Assembly (NCBI GenBank): GCA_964276025.1
Contig: CAXYDD010000002.1
Location: 62,001-126,000 of the forward strand
DNA from: Porticoccus sp964276025
GTDB lineage: Bacteria > Pseudomonadota > Gammaproteobacteria > Pseudomonadales > Porticoccaceae
Direction of reading: 5' to 3'
Length of the DNA stretch: 64,000 bases
A program made the translations under genes and the position numbers. Position 1 is the first letter of the stretch; each line of letters starts with the position of its first letter. The notes beneath the pieces were generated by a model, which saw only the letters and a program-made list of their open reading frames with translations, made no database searches and was not told the DNA's origin. Of the stretch, positions 54,597 through 63,763 are shown piece by piece.

Positions 54597-57137
54597 TTAT
54601 AGTTTTCTAGCTATCTCTGTAATTTCATAAACTTCGATTTGATCGCCAGCTTTAATATCATTATAATCTTTTACGCCAATTCCGCATTCAACTCCATTAC
54701 GAACTTCACTAGCCTCATCTTTGAAGCGCCTCAAAGATTCTAACTCTCCCTCGTAAATCACTACACTTTCTCTTAGAACACGAATCGGTTTATTACGAAA
54801 TACTGAACCCTCTATAACCATACATCCAGCGATAGCACCAAATTTAGGTGACCCAAATACATCTCTAACCTCAGCGATGCCAAGAATATCCTCGCGTTTT
54901 TCAGGGGAGAGTAGGCCTCCTAAAGCTTGGCGTATATCATCCAAAACATTATATATAACACTATAATATCGAAGGTCTAATCCTTCATCTTCTGACAAAC
55001 GACGAGCGGAATTATCGGCTCGAACGTTAAAACCTATAACTGCAGCTCGAGATGAAATAGCTAGATTTATATCTGACTCGCTAATTCCACCAACTCCTGA
55101 ATATATAATCTCTACTTCTACTTCTTCGTTCCCCATTTCCTTAACAGCAGTAAGAATGGCCTCTAAAGATCCTCTTACATCAGCTTTAATAACAATCGGG
55201 AGTCTACTTTTTTCTTCTCCACCTTCAAACTTAGAAAACATTTCTTCAAGCTTCGCAGATTTTTTTAAAGATGCACTTTCATTTCGGGTTTTATTCTGTC
55301 TTAGCTCCGCTAACTCACGAGCCTTTTTTTCATCCTCTACAACCAAGAGCTGGTCACCAGCTGCAGGTGGGGTATCAAAACCTAAAATTTCAACCGGAAT
55401 AGAGGGACCAGCATTTTTTACTGCTCTACCTGCTTGATCAGTCATCGCACGGATACGACCAACGCTCTCCCCTGCAAGAGCCAAATCACCTTTATTTAAT
55501 TTACCTGATTGCACTAAAATAGTCGCAACTGTACCGCGCCCTTTCTCCAATCTAGACTCAATCACAACACCCATAGCAGGTGCTGTATAAGATGCTTTCA
55601 ATTCGAGTAACTCTGCCTGCAGAAGAATAGCCTCTATCAAATTATCTATACCTTCGCCAGTTTGCGCCGAAACTTCTACAAACTGTGTGTCACCTCCCCA
55701 CTTTTCAGAAATAACACCAACAGCTGATAGCTCATTAGTAACTCTTTCAGGATCAGATCCCTCTTTATCAATTTTATTTATAGCAACGATCAAAGCTACA
55801 TCTGCCGCACGAGCATGCTTTATAGCCTCTTCGGTTTGAGGCATAACACCGTCATCAGCTGCGACAACCAAAATAATAACATCTGTACTTTGTGCACCAC
55901 GTGCACGCATTGCCGTAAAAGCTGCATGTCCTGGTGTATCTAAAAAAGTAACCATTCCTTTAGGAGTATTTACATGATACGCACCGATATGTTGAGTAAT
56001 ACCTCCCGCTTCTCCTGACGCTACACGACTTTTCCTTATATGATCAAGTAAGGATGTTTTGCCATGGTCAACATGGCCCATTACTGTAACAACTGGCGCA
56101 CGTGGTTTAAGAACTTTATCTGTGTCTAGTTTTAAGTTAGCAATGAGCATCTCTTCTTCTCTTGTATCAGATATTGCAACTGCGTTATGTCCAAGTTCTT
56201 CAATAACAAGGATCGCTGTATCCTGATCCAAAAGTTCATTAACTGAAACAGTCGATCCTAAATTCATAAGAGCTCTTACAACAACAATTGCTTTAACTGA
56301 GATTTTTTGTGCTAAATCAACAACAAGAATCTCTTTTGGGACTTCGATAGTATGCACAATCTTGTCTACAGGTTTTTTGAACGTGTGGACATTCTTAATT
56401 TTTGCAACTTTTGTAGAGGTTCGTAGACGAGGCTTTTTCTCTTCATCGGTCTCATCGTCAACTGCTTTGAGTAAATCAACAATTTTATGCTTTGATTCTT
56501 TTGTTGCAGTGCGTTTTTTGGGTTTTTTAAGCTCCTCCTCTTTATCGTCGTCAACAGGAGTTGCAGTATAATTTTTTTGGTATTTTTTAGATGATTTTTC
56601 CGGTTCTGCCTTTTCTTTTACTAAAATAGGCGCATCAGTACTCTCGGTTGGCTTTATTATTGTTTTTGAATTATCTAGCTGATCTTTTTCTACTACATCA
56701 GTTAGAGGTTTTTCTAAACTTTTATCGTTTGCAACCACTGGTACCTCAGGCGAAATTACCGAGGCTTGACTTTTATCTTCAGCATCTACAGAAACTGGAT
56801 CAAATAATTTATCTGAGTTACTTGGTTGCTCAATATCAACGGAGTCATCAAGCTTAACGTAAGTCCTTTTTTTGCGTACTTCAACATTAACTGTTTTTCT
56901 TCCAGCACTTGTTTTTAATGTACTAAGTGTTTTGCGCTTGAGTGTTATTTGCTTTGGGTCTCTAGATTTATCACTATTTAGACTTTTTAAATAAGCTAAT
57001 AATATTTGTTTATCCTCATCTCCTACAACAGCATCTGCTTGGTCTTGAGGCAGCCCCGCTTCCTTCATTTGATTAAGAAGACGATCCACGGGTGTCCCTA
57101 CAACTTTGGCAAGTTCGCTTACAATAACGTTAGCCAT
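54597..57137 (-). CDS. infB: Translation initiation factor IF-2
   Basis: GTPase that brings initiator tRNA to the 30S subunit. The 846-residue chain begins with a short IF2-N domain (VSELAKVVGTPVDRLLNQMK), a long charged Lys/Glu/Asp-rich linker (about residues 60-270), a second IF2-N region, then the G domain with GHVDHGKTSL near residue 355, DTPGHAAF and NKIDK, followed by domains II-IV. The linker contains several repeated KKRT/TKxxK-type basic patches, normal for the gene. GAGG lies seven bases before the ATG. Confidence 0.97.
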   Translation of the reverse strand: MANVIVSELAKVVGTPVDRLLNQMKEAGLPQDQADAVVGDEDKQILLAYLKSLNSDKSRDPKQITLKRKTLSTLKTSAGRKTVNVEVRKKRTYVKLDDSVDIEQPSNSDKLFDPVSVDAEDKSQASVISPEVPVVANDKSLEKPLTDVVEKDQLDNSKTIIKPTESTDAPILVKEKAEPEKSSKKYQKNYTATPVDDDKEEELKKPKKRTATKESKHKIVDLLKAVDDETDEEKKPRLRTSTKVAKIKNVHTFKKPVDKIVHTIEVPKEILVVDLAQKISVKAIVVVRALMNLGSTVSVNELLDQDTAILVIEELGHNAVAISDTREEEMLIANLKLDTDKVLKPRAPVVTVMGHVDHGKTSLLDHIRKSRVASGEAGGITQHIGAYHVNTPKGMVTFLDTPGHAAFTAMRARGAQSTDVIILVVAADDGVMPQTEEAIKHARAADVALIVAINKIDKEGSDPERVTNELSAVGVISEKWGGDTQFVEVSAQTGEGIDNLIEAILLQAELLELKASYTAPAMGVVIESRLEKGRGTVATILVQSGKLNKGDLALAGESVGRIRAMTDQAGRAVKNAGPSIPVEILGFDTPPAAGDQLLVVEDEKKARELAELRQNKTRNESASLKKSAKLEEMFSKFEGGEEKSRLPIVIKADVRGSLEAILTAVKEMGNEEVEVEIIYSGVGGISESDINLAISSRAAVIGFNVRADNSARRLSEDEGLDLRYYSVIYNVLDDIRQALGGLLSPEKREDILGIAEVRDVFGSPKFGAIAGCMVIEGSVFRNKPIRVLRESVVIYEGELESLRRFKDEASEVRNGVECGIGVKDYNDIKAGDQIEVYEITEIARKL

Positions 57138-57172
57138 TAATATTCCTCAATTTAAACTTATCAGGTTAACTC

Positions 57173-58657
57173 TTATTTCTCATCGGTAAACCAAGGAGCC
57201 CGAGCAGTCATGATCAGCTCAGCTGCTCTTTTTTCATCAATACCATCGATATCTAATAGGTCATCAACTGCCTGCTCTGCTAAATCTTCCATTGTTATAA
57301 TACCTGAACTCGCTAGATTATCTGCAAGTTGCTGATCCATTCCTTCCATTTCAAGCAAATCTTCCGCGGGTTTTTTAGGATCTTGATCGGATGTTAGAGC
57401 CATTGTTAACAAAGCATCCTTGGCTCTAGCTCTCAATTCTTCAACCAGATCTTCATCAAATCCATCTATATCTGCCATTTCCTCTAAAGGCACATAAGCT
57501 ACCTCATCAAGGGAGGCAAAACCTTCTTCAGCTAAAACAGTAGCAATATCTTGATCTATATCTAATTTTTCTTTAAATAAATCAATAAGAGTTTGAACTT
57601 CTTTATCTTGCTTGCCTTGAGCTTCATCAGTTGTCATAACACTTATTTTCCAACCAGTTAGCTCTGATGCTAAGCGTACGTTCTGCCCACTTCTTCCAAT
57701 AGCCATTGCCAAGGAGGCCTCTGAAACAGCAACATCCATTGAGTTTGATTCTTCATCCACTACTATTGATTCCACTTCAGCTGGAGCCATCGAATTAATG
57801 ACAAGTTGAGCTGGATTATCATCCCATAAAACTATATCAATTCTTTCACCGTCAAGTTCATTAGAAACAGCTTGAACTCTTGCCCCTCTCATCCCCACAC
57901 ATGCTCCGATAGGGTCGATTCTGCCGTCATTTGTTTTCACGGCAATTTTTGCACGAGAACCTTGATCTCTTGCAGCACCACGAATCTCGATTACTTGTTC
58001 AGATACCTCTGGCACTTCAATACGAAATAGTTCTATAAGCATCTCATTGCACTTACGACTAAGGAATAGTTGTGGCCCTCTATTTTCTGAATTAATGCCT
58101 TGCAGTATTGCCCTAACTCTGTCGTTCACTCGAAAAACTTCACGGCCTACTAATTCTTCGCGTGGTAAAATGCCCTCAGCATTGTTTCCTAAATCAACAA
58201 GAACGTTATCTCGTGTAACTTTTTTTACAGTACCGCTTACCAGTTCACCCACTTGATCAATAAATAGTTGGACAACTAGAGCTCTCTCTGCGTCTTTTAC
58301 TTTTTGAACAATTACTTGTTTTGCTGTTTGCGCTGCTATTCGACCAAATCCAACATCTTCAATTTTTTCCTCAAAAACATCACCTGCTTTAAGATTAATA
58401 TCTTTTTCGTGAGCTTCTTCAAGGGTAAATTGTGTTCCAAGCTCGGCCATAGTGTCATCATCCATAACATCCCACCATCGAAAAGATTCATAGCTACCTG
58501 TCTCACGATCTATAGTTACACGAATATTAGAGTCTTCGTCGTAACGTTTTTTTGTCGCTGTAATTAATGCTGATTCTATAGCCTCAAATATAACTTCAGG
58601 GGATACTCCCTTCTCGTTTGATACGGCTTCTGCCACCATCAAAATCTCTTTATTCAT
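57173..58657 (-). CDS. nusA: Transcription termination/antitermination factor NusA
   Basis: RNA polymerase-binding factor. 494 residues: N-terminal domain, S1 domain (GELVSGTVKKVTRDNVLVDLG), two KH domains (IGACVGMRGARVQAV and IGRSGQNVRLASELTG), and two C-terminal acidic repeats (EEGFASLDEVAYVP... and SSGIITMEDLAEQAVDDLLDI-like) as in gammaproteobacteria. Its ATG overlaps the rimP stop by four bases (ATGA). Confidence 0.97.
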   Translation of the reverse strand: MNKEILMVAEAVSNEKGVSPEVIFEAIESALITATKKRYDEDSNIRVTIDRETGSYESFRWWDVMDDDTMAELGTQFTLEEAHEKDINLKAGDVFEEKIEDVGFGRIAAQTAKQVIVQKVKDAERALVVQLFIDQVGELVSGTVKKVTRDNVLVDLGNNAEGILPREELVGREVFRVNDRVRAILQGINSENRGPQLFLSRKCNEMLIELFRIEVPEVSEQVIEIRGAARDQGSRAKIAVKTNDGRIDPIGACVGMRGARVQAVSNELDGERIDIVLWDDNPAQLVINSMAPAEVESIVVDEESNSMDVAVSEASLAMAIGRSGQNVRLASELTGWKISVMTTDEAQGKQDKEVQTLIDLFKEKLDIDQDIATVLAEEGFASLDEVAYVPLEEMADIDGFDEDLVEELRARAKDALLTMALTSDQDPKKPAEDLLEMEGMDQQLADNLASSGIITMEDLAEQAVDDLLDIDGIDEKRAAELIMTARAPWFTDEK

Positions 58658-59130
58658 TTTTTAGCCTCACAACTATCCTCAAAAATAGGAATAACATTCG
58701 CCTTTTCAATAATTTTAATTGGGAAAGTAAATTCTTTACTATCTGTCATTAACAAAATTTCTTCTCCCTCTATACCACCTAAAAAACCTTTAAAGTTTCG
58801 TCTCCCTTCGAAAGGCAAACGAAGCCTCAAAGCAATCTTTTCACCTTTATACTGATTATATTGATCAAGTGTAAAAAGGGGTCTATCCATACCTGGAGAT
58901 GATACTTCTAATGTATATTCACTAGTTATCAAATCTTCGACGTCTAGCAAGCTTGCTATCTGCCTACTAACCTTTTCGCAATCCTCAACTGTAATTGGAT
59001 TTTTATCAATATATATTCTCAAGACATTATTTCGTCTAGAGGATAGGTATTCTAAACCCCAAAATATGCAATCTAAAGCGCATACGACTGGGATGATTAG
59101 TTCTTTAAGGGCATCCTCTTTTGTTGTCAC
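58654..59130 (-). CDS. rimP: Ribosome maturation factor RimP
   Basis: Helps assemble the 30S subunit. 158 residues, with the typical LRIYIDKNPITVEDCEKVSR and EVSSPGMDRPLF segments. The first protein gene of the operon; starts with GTG at 59130 behind GAGGG. A strong hairpin lies immediately upstream, so its translation may depend on RNA processing. The start region (ALDCIFWGLEYLSSRR) keeps the usual GxE pattern. Confidence 0.93.
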   Translation of the reverse strand: MTTKEDALKELIIPVVCALDCIFWGLEYLSSRRNNVLRIYIDKNPITVEDCEKVSRQIASLLDVEDLITSEYTLEVSSPGMDRPLFTLDQYNQYKGEKIALRLRLPFEGRRNFKGFLGGIEGEEILLMTDSKEFTFPIKIIEKANVIPIFEDSCEAKK

Positions 59131-59148
59131 TATTAACCCTCAAATTCC

Positions 59149-59181
59149 CTTGTTGAATAGATCTATTCTCTATTTAACAAG
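59149..59181 (-). promoter_or_regulatory. 13-base-pair hairpin in the rimP leader
   Basis: Arms 59149-59161 and 59169-59181 pair over 13 positions with one G-U pair and a 7-base loop. It has no T-run beside it and sits between the terminator hairpin after the initiator tRNA and the rimP ribosome site, which begins eight bases or so downstream. A double-stranded RNA processing site or translation control are the likely roles. Confidence 0.6.
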
Positions 59182-59192
59182 CATCTCCTAAC

Positions 59193-59217
59193 AAAAAGCC
59201 CCAAAAAGGGGCTTTTT
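59193..59217 (-). terminator. Attenuator-like terminator between initiator tRNA and rimP
   Basis: A stem of ten base pairs, AAAAAGCCCC / GGGGCTTTTT, with a 5-base loop and T residues on both sides, so it could act on either strand. On the minus strand it lies 57 bases after the tRNA 3' end. It should end many tRNA transcripts while letting some read through into rimP-nusA-infB. Confidence 0.88.
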
Positions 59218-59273
59218 TTGCGTGAATTTCTTCAACACTCAAACATAGAGAAAAGAAATTCTATGTATATATT

Positions 59274-59350
<77 letters not shown>

Positions 59351-59464
59351 ACAAAACTTTTCCACTCAGTTCTTTGTTCAGTCAGCTACTGATGGAAACA
59401 ATAAACCCCTACCCTAATTTACCTATTATCTGATTACATCAGTGTACTTCATTAGGGGCCGAAG

Positions 59465-59493
59465 ATTATAGGGCTAGCATTGTCTGCGGTCAA
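59465..59493 (-). promoter_or_regulatory. Sigma-70 promoter of the tRNAfMet-rimP-nusA-infB operon
   Basis: TTGACC (59488-59493), a 17-base spacer and a perfect TATAAT (59465-59470) read on the minus strand, followed by the GC-rich discriminator CTTCGGCCCC. Transcription should begin near 59458, about 108 bases before the tRNA. A GC-rich discriminator is the mark of promoters under stringent (ppGpp) control. The rest of the 223 bases between the tRNA and the next gene shows nothing clear. Confidence 0.88.
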
Positions 59494-59576
59494 GGCAAAC
59501 CCTTTTAATACCTAGTCTTTTCCTTATCTCTTGTTTTTTCATAATGACATCTATCTGAAATAAGTTTCCATAAACC

Positions 59577-60209
59577 TCAACTGCAAATTGGCCATACTTG
59601 AAAAAAGTATCTACATTTATACTTTTTTTCACAAGTTTTTAGTTGTCTTTCAAAGATATCTGTTTGACGACTAACTTTTTTTGCTATTTTACGAAGTGAT
59701 TTTTTTCTGAGGTAGCTTTTCCTTTTATAGCCACCACGGCCTTCATGATAGGCCAAGTAAAGATGCTCTATATTGGTTTGGCTGATGCCGAGAGTGGAAC
59801 GGCTTTTTTTATTATACCAACCAATAAAATCAGTAGCATACTTCATATGAGATCTTCTTGAAAAAAGCGAGCCCCTCTCCTCTTCATATTCTGACCATAC
59901 TGCATCTTGAGCCTGAGCGTAACCATATGCAGAAGAGGACCTAAACCAAGGAATAATACCAAGTAACTTGTCTCTTGGCGGTCTTATATCATGCCTAAAA
60001 GATGACTCTTGTTTTATAAAAGCAATTTGTGCGGCAATGCTTGTACCCCATTGCTTTTCAGAATCCAGTGCGTAGTCATACCAATCAGGATGATCTTTGA
60101 ATATAGAACAAATATTAGATTGATTACTCGGTGGTTCTGGACTAGGAAAATTACATCCGCCCAAAAGCATGCTTAACACAATAATTGTTAACAGCTTTTT
60201 TTTAAACAC
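59577..60209 (-). CDS. Lipoprotein with lytic transglycosylase-like (SLT) domain
   Basis: A 210-residue predicted lipoprotein: basic N-terminus (FKKKLL), hydrophobic core and lipobox LLGGC (Cys19). The domain has the goose-lysozyme/SLT landmarks in order: FIKQESSF with the putative catalytic Glu68, SAYGYAQAQDAVW and LAYHEGRGGY. It would cut peptidoglycan in the periplasm. The C-terminus is very basic (KRKSYLRKKSLRKIAKKVS) with two late cysteines. GTG at 60209 is five bases after GAGGAG; an earlier GTG at 60236 is not favoured. It is not an MltA-F standard type; exact family uncertain. Confidence 0.8.
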   Translation of the reverse strand: MFKKKLLTIIVLSMLLGGCNFPSPEPPSNQSNICSIFKDHPDWYDYALDSEKQWGTSIAAQIAFIKQESSFRHDIRPPRDKLLGIIPWFRSSSAYGYAQAQDAVWSEYEEERGSLFSRRSHMKYATDFIGWYNKKSRSTLGISQTNIEHLYLAYHEGRGGYKRKSYLRKKSLRKIAKKVSRQTDIFERQLKTCEKKYKCRYFFQVWPICS

Positions 60210-60251
60210 AAAAGCTCCTCTTTTTTGATTGATCACAACTCCATTTTGTTA

Positions 60252-61523
60252 TCATTTAGTGTTTTCTAGAGCTTGATTTATATCAAAAAGAATGTCATCG
60301 ATAAACTCTATACCTACAGAAATACGAATCATTTCTCGGCTAGTTCCAGCAGACTTCAGTTCATCATCATTTAGTTGACGGTGAGTTGTGCTAGCCGGAT
60401 GACAGGCTAAAGACTTAGCATCACCAATGTTTACCAGTCGCTTAATAAGCTTCAAGCTATCGATGAACTTAATTCCAGCCTGCTCTCCACCCTTTATTCC
60501 AAAACTTAAAATTCCTGATGGTTTACCAGAAACAACTTTATGGGAGAGTTGATAATATTTATCGCCTACTAGGCCAGCATAATTTACCCAGCTAACAAGT
60601 TCATGTGTAGACAGGTATTGGGCCACCTTAAGAGCATTTTCAGTATGACGTTCCATTCTAAGGGCTAGGGTTTCAAGGCCTTGTAAGATTAAAAATGAGT
60701 TAAATGGTGAGATTGCAGCACCCATATTACGGAGTGGTACTACCCGTGCTCGACCAATAAATGCTGCTTCACCCATGGCGTCTGCATATATCACTCCGTG
60801 ATAAGAGGGATCTGGTTGATTAAATATTGGAAATCGGGAATGGCCCTTCCAGGGAAAATTACCCGAATCAATAATTATTCCACCTATAGATGTGCCGTGA
60901 CCGCCAATATATTTAGTCAACGAATGAATAACGATATCTGCTCCTTGCTCAAATGGACGACAGTAAACAGGTGTCGCAACAGTATTATCGACTATTACTG
61001 GCACACCATACTTATGAGCCATATTTGATAGCCCTTCAATATCGATAATATTACCTGCAGGATTGCCAATAGATTCGCAGAATATAGCTTTTGTATTATC
61101 ATCAATCAAAGCCTCTAGAGCTAATATATCGTCCCCTGAGGCCATACGTACCTCGATACCCTGGTTGGGCAAAGAATGCATAAAAAAGTTATATGTCCCA
61201 CCATAGAGCTGACTTACACTAACAATATTTTCTCCGCTAGAAGCGAGAGTCTGAATAGCTGCTGTAATAGCTGCCATTCCAGACGCCATAGCTAGCGAAC
61301 CAATTCCACCTTCTAGTGCAGTCATACGCTGCTCAAGCACTTCAGTAGTAGGGTTCATCATACGGGTGTAGATGTTGCCTGGCTCCGCTAAATTAAAAAG
61401 ATCGGCTCCATGTTGAGTGTCACGAAAACTATAGGATGTAGTCTGATAGATGGGTACAGCTACAGCTCTTGTTGTTGGGTCATCTTCAAATCCAGCATGA
61501 ATCGATTTAGTTTCAATATTCAT
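60252..61523 (-). CDS. metY: O-acetylhomoserine sulfhydrylase / aminocarboxypropyltransferase
   Basis: PLP enzyme that makes homocysteine from O-acetylhomoserine and sulfide. The 423-residue chain fits the Cys/Met metabolism family: SYSFRDTQHGADLFNL, YTRMMNPTTEVLEQRMTALEG, VIVDNTVATP and the PLP lysine in VIHSLTKYIGGHG. The long O-acetylhomoserine form is told from cystathionine synthases by its extra loop near residues 215-245 (GNFPWKGHSRFPIFNQPD). It would use sulfide made through the Sat route. Symbol metY here is the enzyme, not the tRNA. Confidence 0.92.
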   Translation of the reverse strand: MNIETKSIHAGFEDDPTTRAVAVPIYQTTSYSFRDTQHGADLFNLAEPGNIYTRMMNPTTEVLEQRMTALEGGIGSLAMASGMAAITAAIQTLASSGENIVSVSQLYGGTYNFFMHSLPNQGIEVRMASGDDILALEALIDDNTKAIFCESIGNPAGNIIDIEGLSNMAHKYGVPVIVDNTVATPVYCRPFEQGADIVIHSLTKYIGGHGTSIGGIIIDSGNFPWKGHSRFPIFNQPDPSYHGVIYADAMGEAAFIGRARVVPLRNMGAAISPFNSFLILQGLETLALRMERHTENALKVAQYLSTHELVSWVNYAGLVGDKYYQLSHKVVSGKPSGILSFGIKGGEQAGIKFIDSLKLIKRLVNIGDAKSLACHPASTTHRQLNDDELKSAGTSREMIRISVGIEFIDDILFDINQALENTK

Positions 61524-61595
61524 AAATGCACCTAATATATATTACAATTACCAAATTATAAAAAACAAATTCAACAAGTGAATTTAAACAAATAA

Positions 61596-62603
61596 CTAAT
61601 AATGTGACAGGCCTTTATCGTCGATTTTGAAGTGGTTTTTATAATATAATGAAAATTCCATAACCATTTCATTTATAGATGTTTCAGGCACAAAACCCGT
61701 AAGGCTTCTTAAAAAAGAAACATCTGGTGATCGCTGATCAATTTCATCAAACTGTCCGCTAAACAATTCTTGTGGATCAATATGCTTGATTATTGAGCTA
61801 CTATCGGTCGCCTTAATTATGCATACTGCTAGGTCTGAGATACTTATAGATTCTGTTCCACCTATATTAACAGTGGTGCGAAAAACATCGTTTTCGATCA
61901 GATTCAACAGGCTGTCTACGAAATCTGACGCCCAAGTAAAAGTTCTTTTTTGCTTACCATCTCCATAAACTAATAATGGCTCATTTAAATAAGCTGATCG
62001 AAAAAATCGTGGAAAAACAAATCCGGCGGCAGAACTTTGTAGTGGGGCAATGACGTTAAAAGGGCGAATTATTAAAATTTTGGCTCTTTTGTTCTCAAGA
62101 ATGAGACTATTGGCGTAAGCCTCGTCGGCCATCTTCGAAATAGCATACCACCAAAGTCCAACATCAATATTTCCTTTCACGAAAAGGTCATCTTTCTCAG
62201 ATACAGACATTTTAGGATTTTTTCCATAAACCATTGAAGTAGACATAAGAACAAGCGGTATATTATATGAAACACAAAGATCGCATACCATATGTGTTCC
62301 CAAAGAATTTACGTTTAACATTCTTGATGGCTGAGAAACTACATTTAAAGTCCCAAGTGTTGCAGCTAGATGATAAACCATATCAGCCGCACCTACTGCG
62401 ACGGCTAATTGCTCCTTATCTAATATATCTTTCTCTATGAGGCCTATTTCGGCTATTTCGGGCGCACTCAAATATATTTTTAGATTATCTAAATGACCAA
62501 TTTCCATATTGTCATAAACTGTGATTTTATGACCTTGTTTTTTTAACTTTGCGGTAAGACAACTGCCAATAGTGCCCAATCCACCTGTTATGAGAATTCT
62601 CAT
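61596..62603 (-). CDS. NAD-dependent sugar-nucleotide epimerase/dehydratase
   Basis: Extended short-chain dehydrogenase of 335 residues. The NAD loop is MRILITGGLGTIGS, the catalytic pair is in WWYAISKMADE (YxxxK), with the active-site threonine/serine in MSTSMVYG. GalE/UDP-glucuronate decarboxylase-like, but the substrate cannot be assigned. No other envelope-sugar genes surround it. ATG at 62603 is chosen over a TTG at 62618. Confidence 0.85.
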   Translation of the reverse strand: MRILITGGLGTIGSCLTAKLKKQGHKITVYDNMEIGHLDNLKIYLSAPEIAEIGLIEKDILDKEQLAVAVGAADMVYHLAATLGTLNVVSQPSRMLNVNSLGTHMVCDLCVSYNIPLVLMSTSMVYGKNPKMSVSEKDDLFVKGNIDVGLWWYAISKMADEAYANSLILENKRAKILIIRPFNVIAPLQSSAAGFVFPRFFRSAYLNEPLLVYGDGKQKRTFTWASDFVDSLLNLIENDVFRTTVNIGGTESISISDLAVCIIKATDSSSIIKHIDPQELFSGQFDEIDQRSPDVSFLRSLTGFVPETSINEMVMEFSLYYKNHFKIDDKGLSHY

Positions 62604-62707
62604 ATTCTTCTTTTCCAATTATCATTTAATATTATGAGTTTAGTATTTTCATCGATGACTAGTTATTTTATAGAGTCTAAATGAGCACGATAATTTAGTA
62701 AATGCAC

Positions 62708-62914
62708 TTAGCTTATGAGTTTTTTGTGCTTTGAGCTTCTTCCAGAAACTCGTTTTCTCCAAAGCCTAAAGCTCGTGGGTTTCAGGCTTGATCTCATTAT
62801 CTTAATTACATCTTGCTCTGCTAAGCCAGTTATATCTTTTATATTATCAAATGAGGTTTTATCACACCAAGCCATTTCGATAACTTCACTAACGTTATAT
62901 TGGTTTTTTATAAT
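62708..62914 (-). CDS. DUF2805/TIGR03643 family small protein with apparent non-AUG start
   Basis: A 68-residue frame not reached by normal start rules. It encodes VSEVIEMAWCDKTSFDNI, TGLAEQDVIKIMRSSLKP and TSFRLWRKRVSGRSSKHKKL, which is the complete DUF2805/TIGR03643 pattern and ends at a TAA. The conserved part begins before the first ATG (62875). Upstream in frame are ATT (62917), ATT (62914) and ATA (62911), with AAGGGGG ending at 62921 and the preceding gene stopping at 62917; ATT at 62914 has the best spacing (six bases). Alternatively one more G in the G-run would fuse it in frame to the 109-residue gene. Family function unknown; probably an RNA- or DNA-associated helical protein. Confidence 0.75.
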   Translation of the reverse strand: MIKNQYNVSEVIEMAWCDKTSFDNIKDITGLAEQDVIKIMRSSLKPTSFRLWRKRVSGRSSKHKKLIS

Positions 62915-62916
62915 AA

Positions 62917-63246
62917 TTAACCCCCTTTTTCAGATTTTAGATCAATTTTCATATTAATATTAGACTCATCGTTTGTCTCTCTAGAGTTGTCTTTCCAGGG
63001 AGTTCTCCATGAAGGTAAATTATCTCTATAAGAAATCGTATCTGCCCATAGTGCATATGAGCTATAGTATTTTTTATAACCTTCTATGAATTCATCGGAT
63101 TTATTATGTAAAGCTCTACTAAACAGTTGTTCGAAATCCTCTGGATGTTCTAAAAATTCATTCCAGAGCTCCAAATCAAATCCATTAATTTTTATTTCTT
63201 CTTTAGCTTCATTTTCTCCATCAATAAATGTCATAATATTTCTCAT
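62917..63246 (-). CDS. Small acidic protein of unknown function
   Basis: A 109-residue, tryptophan- and tyrosine-rich soluble protein (ELWNEFLEHPEDFEQLF, YYSSYALWADTISYRDNLPSW, RTPWKD) with an Asn/Glu/Lys-rich tail ending SEKGG. I do not recognise it. No signal peptide, membrane segment or cysteine. ATG at 63246 or 63234; neither has a strong ribosome site. Its end and the start of the DUF2805 frame share the AAGGGGG stretch, so the two are probably coupled or, with one base different, fused. Confidence 0.6.
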   Translation of the reverse strand: MRNIMTFIDGENEAKEEIKINGFDLELWNEFLEHPEDFEQLFSRALHNKSDEFIEGYKKYYSSYALWADTISYRDNLPSWRTPWKDNSRETNDESNINMKIDLKSEKGG

Positions 63247-63288
63247 AGAGTATTTTGAGTATTTTGCTTTTAGAAATCCTTTTATTTT

Positions 63289-63528
63289 TTATTTGAAAAG
63301 TCTGGAAATTAGTAGATAAATAGGACCCCACAAATAAGCTGCACCTATGAAGCTCCATAACCACATCTGACGTCTATCGGTTTCAAATCTTTTAAGATAA
63401 TAATCTACTTGTACCTCAGAATATTCTCTCCTATCCTGACTCTGCCAAACCCCTTGCTCTAGATTAAAACCTTTCATTTGCCAGCAATAACAACCGACCA
63501 CACAAAGAAGATATAATCCTATTCCCAA
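63289..63528 (-). CDS. Small two-pass membrane protein of unknown function
   Basis: A 79-residue protein with a hydrophobic segment at residues 2-16 (GIGLYLLCVVGCYCW), a charged middle of about 35 residues (DYYLKRFETDRRQ) and a second segment at residues 55-77. Cysteines C9, C13 and C15 cluster in the first segment. TTG start at 63528 is well supported by AGGAG seven bases upstream. Next upstream is tRNALeu after 235 bases with no clear feature. Function unknown. Confidence 0.65.
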   Translation of the reverse strand: MGIGLYLLCVVGCYCWQMKGFNLEQGVWQSQDRREYSEVQVDYYLKRFETDRRQMWLWSFIGAAYLWGPIYLLISRLFK

Positions 63529-63763
63529 AGTATTTCTCCTTATTAGCGCAATTAAATCTTTGAACGATTGAGCTATAAATTATATACATTTTTTATTACA
63601 TTCAGTGAATAATTGGGGGAGCGCTTATAATAAACAATGACCAATATGTAGCTCCCGATCTATATAAAATAGGTAACTTTTTAGATAACTTTGAAATTTT
63701 TTATATGCTTTATAGTCTGGAGCCCATAGATAACATAGGTTGTATAGGGGATAAAATAATAAA

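Noticed and set aside
62715..62957. An 80-residue hydrophobic frame on the plus strand
   Set aside because: It is the antisense of the DUF2805 gene, whose minus-strand frame matches a known family.
63616..63650. GGGAGC ... GCTCCC inverted repeat after tRNALeu
   Set aside because: The loop is about 28 bases with no T-run, so it is not a credible terminator, and it has no other support.
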